Source of the DNA: Kangiellaceae bacterium
GTDB lineage: Bacteria > Pseudomonadota > Gammaproteobacteria > Enterobacterales > Kangiellaceae
Direction of reading: 5' to 3'
Length of the DNA stretch: 64,000 bases
Assembly: GCA_019090895.1 (NCBI GenBank)
Contig: JAHRVB010000148.1
Span: 62,001-126,000 of the forward strand
Shown: piece after piece, positions 1 to 7,210 of the stretch
Position numbering within the stretch: the stretch's first letter is position 1
How the letters are laid out: each line of letters opens with the position of its first letter
Translations under genes and position numbers: made by a program
The notes under the pieces: model-generated
Told to the model about the DNA's origin: nothing
The model's database searches: none
What the model saw: the letters and a program-made list of their open reading frames with translations, nothing else

Positions 1-527
1 TCGAAACCATCGGTCACATTATTAAGTAAGTTGACTGACACAAGATCATTATCGGTTGCTGAGTTTATATTGTTTCTAATATCTTCAAGTGTGTCAGTTG
101 ATGATACTGAAATATTGAACGTTTCGGCACCGACGGTAAATGTAAGAGTTCCGTCGCCAAAAGTTGAACTGCTTCCACCTGTAAAAACCTGTGATTCTTG
201 AAAACTTCCTTGAGCGATTGCCGTCACTTCGATGTCATATGCACCAGGAGTGGCATCGCTGGTTGATGTCGCGCTAAAATAATCGCTACTTGAAAGGGTG
301 ATAGAACGATTTTCATAATTGGATGATAAACTTAAATCTAGTGCGGCAGAGCGCAGTTCGTCGAGCGCGCCGCTAAGTCCACCCAAGCCAGTTAAAGTGA
401 CGGTAACGTCTGCTTCATGTCGATTTAGGCTATTTTCTTTTGGAGCACGTTCAGCATTAACCAATGCTTCGACAATTGACGAAACGTCTAAACCTGAACC
501 CAAACCACCTATACTGATCAGTCCCAT
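1..527 (-). CDS. fliD: Flagellar hook-associated protein 2 (filament cap) FliD, N-terminal part
   Basis: Partial gene that runs off the left edge of the window; about 175 N-terminal residues are visible. It opens MGLISIGGLGSGLDVSSIVE, the characteristic FliD start, followed by a heptad-rich helical stretch and a beta-rich segment typical of the FliD N-terminal domain. FliD forms the cap at the growing filament tip and promotes flagellin folding outside the cell. It lies downstream of flaG in the usual flagellin-flaG-fliD order but is separated by a strong terminator and has its own sigma-54-like and sigma-28-like elements. The start codon (525-527) has only a weak AAGG-type ribosome-binding site. 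Confidence 0.93.
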   Translation of the reverse strand, partial: MGLISIGGLGSGLDVSSIVEALVNAERAPKENSLNRHEADVTVTLTGLGGLSGALDELRSAALDLSLSSNYENRSITLSSSDYFSATSTSDATPGAYDIEVTAIAQGSFQESQVFTGGSSSTFGDGTLTFTVGAETFNISVSSTDTLEDIRNNINSATDNDLVSVNLLNNVTDGF

Positions 528-592
528 TTCAAAATAACCTTTTTCTCTATGGATATAATTTACTAAAAACGCTTACTTCAAGCACATTGACT

Positions 593-620
593 GTATCGGC
601 TGTAATGTGACTGAAGTAAA
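593..620 (-). promoter_or_regulatory. Sigma-28-like promoter upstream of fliD
   Basis: The minus strand has a complete GCCGATAC octamer at 600-593, identical to the -10 elements of both flagellin genes. The -35 region is imperfect (TTTA or TTAC at the expected distance instead of TAAA). It could give late expression of fliD in addition to the sigma-54 element further upstream. Confidence 0.4.
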
Positions 621-720
621 TTTTTTTTATTGAATAATATAAATAATATTACTTTTAAATACATTTGTTTGAATATATTAACAATAATGCTCAATAACGA
701 TGTTCTTGCTTTCTATGTAC

Positions 721-736
721 TGCAAAAAATAGGCCA
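721..736 (-). promoter_or_regulatory. Sigma-54 (RpoN) promoter for fliD
   Basis: Read on the minus strand the sequence is TGGCCTATTTTTTGCA, with GG and GC separated by exactly 10 bases as required for -24/-12 elements. It lies between the flaG terminator and fliD, about 190 bases before the fliD start, which fits FleQ/RpoN control of fliD known in Pseudomonas and Vibrio. Confidence 0.5.
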
Positions 737-782
737 TTGAAAATACAAAGTGACTTCCGCAACAATGGGTCGTTGATTTAGG

Positions 783-810
783 AAAAAGGGAGGGTAACCT
801 CCCTTTTTTT
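783..810 (-). terminator. Intrinsic terminator after flaG
   Basis: GGGAGG and CCTCCC arms around a short GTAA-type loop, flanked by A and T runs on both sides, so it can work in both directions. It touches the flaG stop codon and ends the flagellin A-flaG transcript before fliD. Confidence 0.85.
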
Positions 811-1265
811 TATACTTTCTCTCGTAACAAAACACCACTATTACCGGTGTCCTGTTCGTTGAGCTCCTTCAAACGTCTAGAGAGGTTGATGAGTTCTTCT
901 GGTGGGAACTGTCGGATTAACTCGTCTGTTTCCTTGTCAATAACTCGAACTATAGTGACGCCAAGTTCTTCATCAACTTTAAATTGAAGACTTCTATCGA
1001 TGCTTTGATGAAATTGTTGTAATTCTTCAATTTGGTTTTTTACTTCTTCCTGACTAACTGCGTTCTGCTCTTGATTTGAAACTTCAACTCTATTGTTATT
1101 ATGGGTGTTAATTTTCAGTGTTTCAGTCAATGAAGTTGCAGCATTTTCGTTGGTTATCTCGTCATTTGAAGTCGAAGGTGCTCTTCCTTGGTTGCTATAC
1201 GGCAATTCTCTGCCACTAGCGACCTCGGACGGTTGAAAGTTGCCTGCTAAATTTAAAATAGCCAT
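810..1265 (-). CDS. flaG: FlaG family flagellar protein
   Basis: 151 residues. The N-terminal half is low-complexity and polar; the C-terminal half carries the FlaG domain (FKVDEELG, TIVRVIDKETDELIRQFPPE). FlaG proteins influence filament length and sit between flagellin and fliD in polar flagellates. The gene follows flagellin A by about 100 bases with only weak hairpins between, so it is probably read partly from the flagellin A promoter. A strong terminator follows directly. The exact biochemical role of FlaG is not settled. Confidence 0.9.
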   Translation of the reverse strand: MAILNLAGNFQPSEVASGRELPYSNQGRAPSTSNDEITNENAATSLTETLKINTHNNNRVEVSNQEQNAVSQEEVKNQIEELQQFHQSIDRSLQFKVDEELGVTIVRVIDKETDELIRQFPPEELINLSRRLKELNEQDTGNSGVLLREKV

Positions 1266-1296
1266 AGCAATCTACCTCACAGAGCCAAAGAGAAGA

Positions 1297-1351
1297 TCGG
1301 CATAGGCCGACCCTCTCGTCAAAACGTTAAAATATGCGTTTAATTTAACGT
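1297..1351 (-). terminator. Weak hairpins between flagellin A and flaG
   Basis: Two inverted repeats follow the flagellin A stop: ACGTTAAA/TTTAACGT (1324-1331 with 1344-1351) followed on the minus strand by TTTG, and TCGGC/GCCGA (1297-1301 with 1306-1310) followed by a T/C-rich stretch. Neither is a textbook terminator; together they could reduce read-through into flaG. Confidence 0.35.
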
Positions 1352-1367
1352 AAACCATCAGTTTATC

Positions 1368-2816
1368 CTACTGTAGAAGCGAAAGTACTGACTGGCTAGA
1401 AGCATTAGCTTGCGCAAGGATTGATAAACCAGCCTGTTGCAATACTTGATTCTTAGCTAATTCTGCTGTTTCTGATGCAAAATCCGTATCACGAATTCGT
1501 GAACGTGCAGCCGATACGTTTTCGATGATGCTACCTAAGTTTGAAATGGTAGAGCTTAATCGATTTTGAATCGCACCTAAATCTGCCCGGTTACTATCAA
1601 CGCCTTGTATCGCAGCATCTAAAACATCTATCGCTAATTGAGCACCTGCTGCTGAAGATATATCGATGTCGTTAACAGAGCTGAATTGACTTTGTTGACT
1701 AGCCGTTGCAAATACTTCAGTGTCACCGGTAGCGAGTGTAACTGCACCTTTGCTGCTATCAAGTGTTAAAGTACCTACTTGAAGTTCAGCAGTTCCTTCA
1801 GCAATACCAGCCGTTGCACCAAAATCAAAAGTAACAGTGTCGGTAGTGACCGCAAATGCTGCTAATGAAATGTCTCGCCCGTCGATTGCTGTCAGAGTCA
1901 AAGATGTTTTGTCAGTAGAACTTGCGAAAGTCGCAGTAATGCCTGTAGACCCTTGTACGCCATTTATTGCCGCAGCAACTTGGGTTAAGTCATTGGCGTT
2001 ATCTAAGGTTGTTGAAACCGCTGTGCCATTTAATGTAAATGAAACAGTTTCGCCAGATGTAGCCGATAAGTTACCAAAACTCACTGAGTTGGTTGCTGTA
2101 GCGGTTATTCCGATACCAGAAGCGGCAGTGTTAATTGCATCTGCAATAGTTTGCGCGTCTGAGTTAACTGCATAAGCAATACCGGTAATTGTTCCGCCAT
2201 CTGCGGTGGTGATTGACAGATCCGTTTCAGCATTAATGCCATTCGTATTGACGGCTGCAGCAACAGTACTATTGATGACTGTACCTGTCGCGCTCAAAAC
2301 ATCACTACCGAGTGAAGTTGCTTTGGCATTGTTTACAGTAATACTGATGGTTTGATTTGCTTCTGAACCTACCTGTAATAAAGAAGTACCGAAAGTTCCG
2401 TCAAGCAAATTACGTCCACCAAATGATGTCGTATCAGCTATACGAGTAATTTCTTGTTGGAGTTGCGAAACTTCTTGTTGTAAAGCTGAACGTTGTTCCG
2501 AGCTATTAGTTCCATTTGCTGATTGGATTGATAGGTCTCTAATACGTTGTAAAATATTAGTGGTTTCCTGTAACGCCCCTTCAGCGGTTTGTGCAATCGA
2601 AATACCGTCATTTGCATTTCTAACAGCAACACCAAGACCGTTAATTTGAGAGGTTAACGCATTTGAAATTTGCAGCCCTGCCGCATCATCCTTTGCACTA
2701 TTGATTCGTAGCCCTGTTGAAAGACGTTGAAAAGTCGTACTGAGCGCTTCGTTTGTTCTCGCTAAAGAACGTTGTGCACCGATAGACGATACATTCGTTT
2801 GTATTACATTACCCAT
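1368..2816 (-). CDS. fliC: Flagellin A
   Basis: 482 residues. Conserved D0/D1 helices are present at both ends: N-terminal [18 protein letters not shown], with [22 protein letters not shown] sequence (here [15 protein letters not shown]), and C-terminal [20 protein letters not shown]. The central variable region (about residues 180-370) contains repeated AINxAxxGIGITAT-type segments of the flagellin_IN kind. Exported by the flagellar type III system and polymerised into the filament. Start ATG at 2816 is preceded on the minus strand by GGAG at good spacing. Transcribed from the sigma-28 promoter at 3105-3131 through a 280-base structured leader. Its ribosome-binding site and start are perfectly complementary to 21 nt of the candidate small RNA at 5105-5125. 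The fliC name is by family; the strain's own numbering is unknown. Confidence 0.96.
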   Translation of the reverse strand: MGNVIQTNVSSIGAQRSLARTNEALSTTFQRLSTGLRINSAKDDAAGLQISNALTSQINGLGVAVRNANDGISIAQTAEGALQETTNILQRIRDLSIQSANGTNSSEQRSALQQEVSQLQQEITRIADTTSFGGRNLLDGTFGTSLLQVGSEANQTISITVNNAKATSLGSDVLSATGTVINSTVAAAVNTNGINAETDLSITTADGGTITGIAYAVNSDAQTIADAINTAASGIGITATATNSVSFGNLSATSGETVSFTLNGTAVSTTLDNANDLTQVAAAINGVQGSTGITATFASSTDKTSLTLTAIDGRDISLAAFAVTTDTVTFDFGATAGIAEGTAELQVGTLTLDSSKGAVTLATGDTEVFATASQQSQFSSVNDIDISSAAGAQLAIDVLDAAIQGVDSNRADLGAIQNRLSSTISNLGSIIENVSAARSRIRDTDFASETAELAKNQVLQQAGLSILAQANASSQSVLSLLQ

Positions 2817-3104
2817 GATAAATCTCCTAAACCTTTGATATTCAGCCTAAAACGAACCTGAGAAGTTCTAAATTAAACTTGAAACTACAAAGTGCTTAAA
2901 AATAAGAATAGTTTAACAACTATCCGCGTTTGTCTTAATAAAGACGTAGTTTTGAATAAATGTCTGAGAAACATTTCATTCAATGCAAGGTATTGTGCCA
3001 AAAGGAGAGAGGTATTGACTGATTACATCAGAAAAGTCTATCGCCTGAGAAACAATAACTTACGGTGTTCGAAAATTGCTGAGAACAATTTGCGTTCAGA
3101 GAAG
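2817..3104 (-). promoter_or_regulatory. Structured 5' leader of flagellin A with four UUCUCAG-loop hairpins
   Basis: No gene is credible here. On the minus-strand transcript four hairpins expose UUCUCAG in the loop: 3070-3094, 3034-3061, 2952-2983 and 2854-2868. The stems differ in sequence (for example AAATTG/CAATTT at 3073-3091 and AAATGT/ACATTT at 2958-2976), whereas the loop heptamer is identical. The same loop recurs in the flagellin B leader. This points to an RNA element recognised by a protein or another RNA, acting on translation or stability of flagellin mRNA. Confidence 0.6.
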
Positions 3105-3131
3105 GTATCGGCCCTAAAAATGGCGACTTTA
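3105..3131 (-). promoter_or_regulatory. Sigma-28 (FliA) promoter of flagellin A
   Basis: On the minus strand: TAAA (3131-3128), 15 bases, GCCGATAC (3112-3105), an essentially perfect match to the FliA consensus TAAA-N15-GCCGATAA. The predicted start of transcription is near 3098. Confidence 0.85.
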
Positions 3132-3198
3132 AATTAATTTGGAGAAAACTTTATTGATAACCAGAAACAAGGGGGTTGGTTATATATTAGACAAACAA

Positions 3199-3246
3199 AG
3201 GCCCTCAGCTTCAAGATAAGAATACTTACTTGATTACTGAGAGCCT
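3199..3246 (-). terminator. Intrinsic terminator of flagellin B
   Basis: On the minus strand AGGCTCTCAG (3246-3237) pairs with CTGAGGGCCT (3208-3199), including one G-U pair. An inner stem (CAAG...CTTG and TAAG/CTTA) fills the interior, and TTTGTTTGT follows. It lies just beyond the flagellin B stop at 3300 and separates the two flagellin units. Confidence 0.7.
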
Positions 3247-3263
3247 AATACTTCACCTAAAGT

Positions 3264-3279
3264 TGTCGTACGGTAGGGG
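3264..3279. repeat. Copy 1 of a flagellin-unit flanking repeat
   Basis: TGTCGTACGGTAGGGG here recurs as TGTCGTACGGTTAGGGG at 5265-5281, one base longer. Each copy lies on the fleQ-proximal side of a flagellin leader or leader-derived segment, and each is preceded by a CTGAGA motif (3237 and 5236). This shows that the two intergenic regions are duplicated copies of one ancestral unit. Confidence 0.65.
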
Positions 3280-3299
3280 AGCGTTGGACAATCATTCTA

Positions 3300-4745
3300 C
3301 TAACCTTGTAGGAGTGACAGAATCGACTGACTAGAGGCGTTCGCCTGAGCCAACACTGACAATCCAGCTTGTTGTAGTACTTGATTTTTAGCTAAATTAG
3401 CGGTTTCGACTGCATAATCGGTATCTGTAATTCTTGATCGAGCAGCAGACGCGCTTTCTATAATACTTCCTAAGTTAGAAATAGTCGCTAAGAAACGATT
3501 TTGAACCGCACCTAAGTCGGCTCTTTGAGCATCGATCTTTCTAATTGAAGCATCAACCACAGCAATCGCGCTTTGCGCGCCTGTAAAAGTCGAAATATCA
3601 ACGCTCTGCACCGAAGTAAAACTACTGGTTGACGATGCACTTGTAAAGACATCCGTACCGGCTGTTGCGGTGGTTATTTGGCCTTTTGAACTAGCCAGAG
3701 AAACTGTTCCGACGACGGTTCCTATGACGGTAGTACCTTCAACCAAAGTATCTGCACCAATGGTAATGCTCTCAGTTGCTCCAGCATCATTTGTATAAGC
3801 TGATAATGAAATATCGCGACCGTCTGTTGTTTGCAGAGTCAAGCTTGATAAATTATTAGCACTTCCAAATGTAGCTGTGACACCGGTAGCGCTGGACGAT
3901 CCATTAATCGCTGCTGCAATTGAAGTCAGATCATTGGCGTTGGCAACCGTTGCGGCTATCGCACTTCCATTTAAGGTGAATGTAATATTACCTGCAGCAC
4001 TTAATCCCGATAACGTGGAGGAATTACTTGCTGTCGCGATAACGCCAATACCGTTGGCAGCGGTATTAATGGCTGCTGCAATATCGGCGGCAGAGGAGTT
4101 AATTGCATAGGAAATATTGGCAGCGGTGCCACCTTCAGCAGTGGTCAAAGACAAGTCAGTTTCCGCGGCTATTCCGTTTAATACCGTTGAAACTGTATCA
4201 CCTGCAATCGTTCCACCAGTGGTCAAAATGTGAGTTCCTAATGATGTTGCTCGTGCATCTGAGATACTCACAGCGATCGTTTCATTGGCTTGAGCACCAA
4301 CTTGAATTTGTTTACTCAAGAAGGAACCATCTAGAAGCTGAGTACTACCAAATCGAGTAGTATCTGCAATTCTACCTAGCTCTTCAATTAACTGAGAGAC
4401 TTCTGCCTGCAATGCAGATCTTTCAGTTGGGCCATTAACGTCTGATGCCGATTGAATGGATAGATCTCGAATTCTTTGTAATATGTTAGTCGATTCCTGA
4501 AGTGCTCCTTCAGCTACCTGCGCGAGTGATATCCCATCATTCGCGTTACGAATAGCAACGGTCAGTCCATTGATCTGTGATGATAAATTATTTGAAATCT
4601 GAAGTCCTGCAGCGTCATCTTTCGCGCTGTTGATTCTGAGTCCTGACGAAAGCCGTTGAAAAGTGACGCCTAGATCTGTGTTCACCCTTAAAAGGCTTCT
4701 TTGTGCGTTTATCGAAGAAACATTGGTATTGAGTACGTTTCCCAT
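3300..4745 (-). CDS. Flagellin B
   Basis: 481 residues, a tandem paralog of flagellin A with the same architecture: N-terminal [20 protein letters not shown] and [17 protein letters not shown], variable centre with AINxAxxGIG repeats, C-terminal [21 protein letters not shown]. Conserved ends are nearly identical to flagellin A; the centre has diverged. Start ATG at 4745 has an AGGAG ribosome-binding site on the minus strand. It has its own sigma-28 promoter (4971-4997), leader with four loop-conserved hairpins, and terminator (3199-3246), so it forms a separate transcription unit. Multiple flagellins in one filament are common in polar flagellates. Confidence 0.96.
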   Translation of the reverse strand: MGNVLNTNVSSINAQRSLLRVNTDLGVTFQRLSSGLRINSAKDDAAGLQISNNLSSQINGLTVAIRNANDGISLAQVAEGALQESTNILQRIRDLSIQSASDVNGPTERSALQAEVSQLIEELGRIADTTRFGSTQLLDGSFLSKQIQVGAQANETIAVSISDARATSLGTHILTTGGTIAGDTVSTVLNGIAAETDLSLTTAEGGTAANISYAINSSAADIAAAINTAANGIGVIATASNSSTLSGLSAAGNITFTLNGSAIAATVANANDLTSIAAAINGSSSATGVTATFGSANNLSSLTLQTTDGRDISLSAYTNDAGATESITIGADTLVEGTTVIGTVVGTVSLASSKGQITTATAGTDVFTSASSTSSFTSVQSVDISTFTGAQSAIAVVDASIRKIDAQRADLGAVQNRFLATISNLGSIIESASAARSRITDTDYAVETANLAKNQVLQQAGLSVLAQANASSQSILSLLQG

Positions 4746-4970
4746 TATATCTACTCCTATTTTTATGCTTAATAACGAGACGCGTAATTAGTGAGAAGCG
4801 TTGATCGCTAAAGCAAAAACAAACAATAAAATTTATTTGGGAAAGAAAAACTGAGAATTTTGCTTTCGATTTTTAAAATCGAACATCTGAGAATTGCCGA
4901 TAAATCACACAACCAACTGAGAAGAATAATTGTGCGATTAAAGAGAGACTGAGAATCCCGCTCAGATAAA
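4746..4970 (-). promoter_or_regulatory. Structured 5' leader of flagellin B with four UUCUCAG-loop hairpins
   Basis: Starting at the predicted transcription start, four non-overlapping hairpins follow each other on the minus-strand RNA: 4962-4942, 4939-4903, 4901-4878 and 4867-4841. Each exposes UUCUCAG in its loop, with the heptamer at 4949-4955, 4917-4923, 4887-4893 and 4851-4857 as CTGAGAA on the + strand. The last has 10-base arms with one mismatch around an exact 7-nt loop. Three contain G-U pairs that exist only in the minus-strand RNA, supporting a role in the mRNA leader. Confidence 0.6.
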
Positions 4971-4997
4971 GTATCGGCGAGAAAAAACTCGACTTTA
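4971..4997 (-). promoter_or_regulatory. Sigma-28 (FliA) promoter of flagellin B
   Basis: On the minus strand: TAAA (4997-4994), 15 bases, GCCGATAC (4978-4971). The arrangement is the same as for flagellin A. Predicted start near 4964, giving a leader of about 220 nt. Confidence 0.85.
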
Positions 4998-5048
4998 GTT
5001 ATCTTCAAAAATATATCGCGAAGTTTTGATGAAAGAATAAACAGTAAC

Positions 5049-5064
5049 TGGCACAAGGTTTGCT
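5049..5064 (+). promoter_or_regulatory. Sigma-54 promoter reading away from the flagellins into a gene-free region
   Basis: TGGCACAAGGTTTGCT matches the RpoN consensus TGGCACG-N4-TTGCW at all but one defined position, with GG (5050-5051) and GC (5062-5063) exactly 10 bases apart. Its -24 half is closer to consensus than any other found in the window. It reads rightward and is divergent from the flagellin B promoter; no protein-coding start follows before the terminator at 5278-5303. Confidence 0.6.
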
Positions 5065-5264
5065 TTATACATTAGTGATCGTCAGAAAATTTGCGAAATA
5101 AAATCATTACCCATGATAAATCTCCAAAGTTTGTGTCGGTTATGTTCCTCGGAACAATGTTAGAGTTTAAGGTTTAAGGTGCTGAGAACAGCTTAGATTA
5201 AGGGCTCTAGCTCGAAGTATTAAGTCAGGCGGTTGCTGAGAACAGCCGCCCAGCGCTTAACTTC

Positions 5265-5281
5265 TGTCGTACGGTTAGGGG
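5265..5281. repeat. Copy 2 of the flagellin-unit flanking repeat
   Basis: TGTCGTACGGTTAGGGG, matching 3264-3279 apart from one extra T. Here it runs into the terminator stem that ends the candidate small RNA, whereas the copy at 3264 has no hairpin after it. Confidence 0.65.
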
Positions 5282-5303
5282 TCGCTAGTCGACCCCTTTT
5301 CTT
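5278..5303 (+). terminator. Intrinsic terminator, rightward
   Basis: GGGGTCG (5278-5284), loop CTAGT, CGACCCC (5290-5296), then TTTTCTT. A perfect 7-base GC-rich stem. The T run is present only in the + direction, although no + strand protein gene lies upstream, which is the main hint for a + strand RNA. Confidence 0.8.
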
Positions 5304-5346
5304 CCTCGGCGATTTTTTTCCTATTATTTGTGGTACCAATTCATTT

Positions 5347-5370
5347 AAGCGGTAACTCCTAGCCGCTTTT
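5347..5370 (+). terminator. Second rightward terminator-like hairpin before fleQ
   Basis: AAGCGG (5347-5352) pairs with CCGCTT (5363-5368) around a 10-base loop, followed by TTT. With the first terminator it would insulate fleQ from the upstream transcript. The 190 bases between it and fleQ hold a TTGACA at 5444-5449 without a convincing -10; nothing else is recognised. Confidence 0.5.
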
Positions 5371-5556
5371 ATGATGCTTGTTTTAATTCCTCATTCTAAA
5401 TGGAATTTTCTTTGCTATTCCCGCAACAAAAACTGCCAAAAGTTTGACAAATACGCTACTCTTAATTGTGTAGCACCTCTATGTTATTAATTTTAAAACG
5501 ATTTGTATGTTTTTTGCACGATTCAAAGAGATTGAAAACAAGGTTTAGTCAAATTT

Positions 5557-7032
5557 ATGAATGCTCCGTTACACTTTTTCGTCGTTGAAGACTCAGCAGA
5601 AATTAGAGATGCCATCTCAGCAGTCATTTCATTTATGGGAATGACAAGTGAAGCGGTTACGTCTCAGCAATGGATTAATAATTCAGTCCAAAATAGTTCA
5701 ATCCAAACGGGTTCAAAAAGTAGTCATTCAGTTCAAGACAATCAATTTCAAATCTTGATATTAGGAACATTCAATTCATTAGACTTTGAGCCCTTAAATA
5801 ATCACCTGTCTGACCAAGCTCCCAATCGACCAATTATTTTACTCAACAACGCCGCAACAAAAGAGCATCTTTTTCAACATCATGCTTCTGTTATTGGTGA
5901 GTTATGCTGGCCATTTAGTTCCGAAGAGCTTTCAAGTGTTTTATATATTTGTCAGGCGTATAACCAAAACGCATCTGTTTCCACAGAAAACGGACGAATG
6001 AGTCAATTGAGTGCCAAAATGGTTGGAGCTAGTCCCGCTATGGAACAAGTTAAGCGATTAATTCTTCAGGTTGCTACAAGCAATGCGAGCGTATTAATTC
6101 TAGGTGAATCGGGAACAGGTAAGGAAGTGGCGGCAAGAAATTTACATGACTTGTCCGAACGGTGTAATAAACCTTTTGTCCCCATCAATTGCGGTGCAAT
6201 TCCGAGCGAGTTGTTGGAAAGTGAGTTGTTTGGCCATGAAAAAGGAGCATTCACTGGTGCATTAACTGCTCGTAAAGGTCGTTTTGAATTAGCCGAAGGA
6301 GGCACTATTTTCTTGGATGAAATCGGTGACATGCCAATGCCAATGCAAGTTAAGTTGCTACGAGTTTTGCAGGAAAGAACCTTTGAAAAGGTAGGAAGTA
6401 GCACGCCTATTGTTGCAAACGTTAGGATTATCGCAGCAACCCATCGTAAATTAGCAGAAGAAGTTAAAGAAGCGAGATTTCGAGAAGATTTATTCTATCG
6501 ACTCAATGTTTTCCCGATTGAGATGCCTGCGCTCAGGGAACGTGTCGAAGACATGACCCAACTTGTGAGTGTTCTAGTTGCCCGTATGGAACGTGAAAAC
6601 CGGGGCTCAGTCCGGCTAAGTCCAGCTGCTGTTCAGTCGCTGATGCAATGTCGCTGGCCTGGTAATGTAAGAGAGTTGGCTAATCTAATTGAAAGGTTAT
6701 GTATCTTACATCCCTACGGAGTGGTTGACCTAAAAGAGTTGCCAGAAGAATATCGTGACTCCCAAATGAGCAATAGTTACCAAGAGCCAGAGTTGAGTGT
6801 AATAACTGATAGATTAGACGAATCTACGACAATGTTAAATTCTGCGGGACATGATATTCCTGCCGACGGTCTCGATCTAAAAGAATTCATTAAACAAACT
6901 GAAATAAGTTATATCCAAAAAGCGCTCGAAGAAGAAAATTGGGTGGTGGCGCGTTCAGCAAAAAGACTCAAGATGCAACGTACTACGTTAGTAGAGAAAA
7001 TGAGAAAGTATCATCTTCAGAAACCTGATTAA
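5557..7032 (+). CDS. fleQ: Sigma-54-dependent flagellar master activator FleQ/FlrA
   Basis: 491 residues. The N-terminal receiver-like domain (about 1-130) starts [14 protein letters not shown] but lacks a phosphorylatable Asp where the acceptor should be (ILILGTFNS), as in FleQ. The AAA+ sigma-54 interaction domain has Walker A GESGTGKE (about residue 182), the GAFTGA loop (about 230) and Walker [13 protein letters not shown] Fis-type helix-turn-helix closes the protein (about 445-488). FleQ opens sigma-54 promoters of class II flagellar genes and in Pseudomonas also responds to cyclic di-GMP. It is monocistronic here, insulated by two upstream hairpins, and divergent from the flagellins. 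Confidence 0.95.
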   Translation: MNAPLHFFVVEDSAEIRDAISAVISFMGMTSEAVTSQQWINNSVQNSSIQTGSKSSHSVQDNQFQILILGTFNSLDFEPLNNHLSDQAPNRPIILLNNAATKEHLFQHHASVIGELCWPFSSEELSSVLYICQAYNQNASVSTENGRMSQLSAKMVGASPAMEQVKRLILQVATSNASVLILGESGTGKEVAARNLHDLSERCNKPFVPINCGAIPSELLESELFGHEKGAFTGALTARKGRFELAEGGTIFLDEIGDMPMPMQVKLLRVLQERTFEKVGSSTPIVANVRIIAATHRKLAEEVKEARFREDLFYRLNVFPIEMPALRERVEDMTQLVSVLVARMERENRGSVRLSPAAVQSLMQCRWPGNVRELANLIERLCILHPYGVVDLKELPEEYRDSQMSNSYQEPELSVITDRLDESTTMLNSAGHDIPADGLDLKEFIKQTEISYIQKALEEENWVVARSAKRLKMQRTTLVEKMRKYHLQKPD

Positions 7033-7126
7033 ATCCTTGTTTATCAATGGCAATTAATTGACACACACATTTACCCTTTAGCTAGAAATATAGCTAACCG
7101 ATTGTAATCTTTACGTATTTTTATTC

Positions 7127-7142
7127 CGGCACGCAAGTTGCA
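7127..7142 (+). promoter_or_regulatory. Sigma-54 promoter of fleSR
   Basis: CGGCACGCAAGTTGCA, with GG (7128-7129) and GC (7140-7141) 10 bases apart, about 70 bases before fleS. This is the expected FleQ target at the second tier of the flagellar cascade. Confidence 0.75.
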
Positions 7143-7210
7143 CTATTCATTGTTGATTGTTAAAGCTGTAAATACTTTGGCACTTTTACATTGATTCTAG
7201 TGAGGATTCT

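Larger units (their letters stand above)
5075..5303 (+). ncRNA. Candidate sigma-54-dependent small RNA antisense to flagellin A mRNA
   Basis: About 230 nt bounded by a sigma-54-type promoter (5049-5064) and a strong intrinsic terminator (5278-5303), with no credible ORF. Positions 5105-5125 are identical to 2807-2827, so this transcript would pair without a break to the flagellin A ribosome-binding site and start codon. Two hairpins (5173-5197 with one G-G mismatch; 5228-5250 with arms GGCGGTTG/CAGCCGCC) expose CUGAGAA, the exact complement of the UUCUCAG loops in both flagellin leaders. Their two G-U pairs exist only in the + strand RNA. It probably arose from a duplicated flagellin leader: a start codon followed by a short frame (MGNDFISQIF, stop) and an eroded sigma-28 -10 (TTAAGGGC near 5200) survive on the minus strand. 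The alternative is an inert flagellin remnant. Function is inference. Confidence 0.45.

Noticed and set aside
2892..3137. Open frame on the + strand across the flagellin A leader
   Set aside because: It covers the leader hairpins and the sigma-28 promoter, has no ribosome-binding site and no recognisable protein family; its low-complexity composition follows from the repeats.
4874..4903. Forward TAAA...GCCGATAA as a rightward sigma-28 promoter
   Set aside because: The spacing is 18 rather than 15 bases, and the bases are explained by the hairpin arm at 4878-4901.
4808..5056. Open frame on the minus strand across the flagellin B leader
   Set aside because: It spans the flagellin B promoter and hairpins; translation would start upstream of the transcription start.
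5084..5114. Short flagellin-like start (MGNDFISQIF) as a real peptide gene
   Set aside because: Only the start region resembles flagellin; the frame stops after ten codons and lacks a working sigma-28 promoter. Better explained as a duplicated leader.
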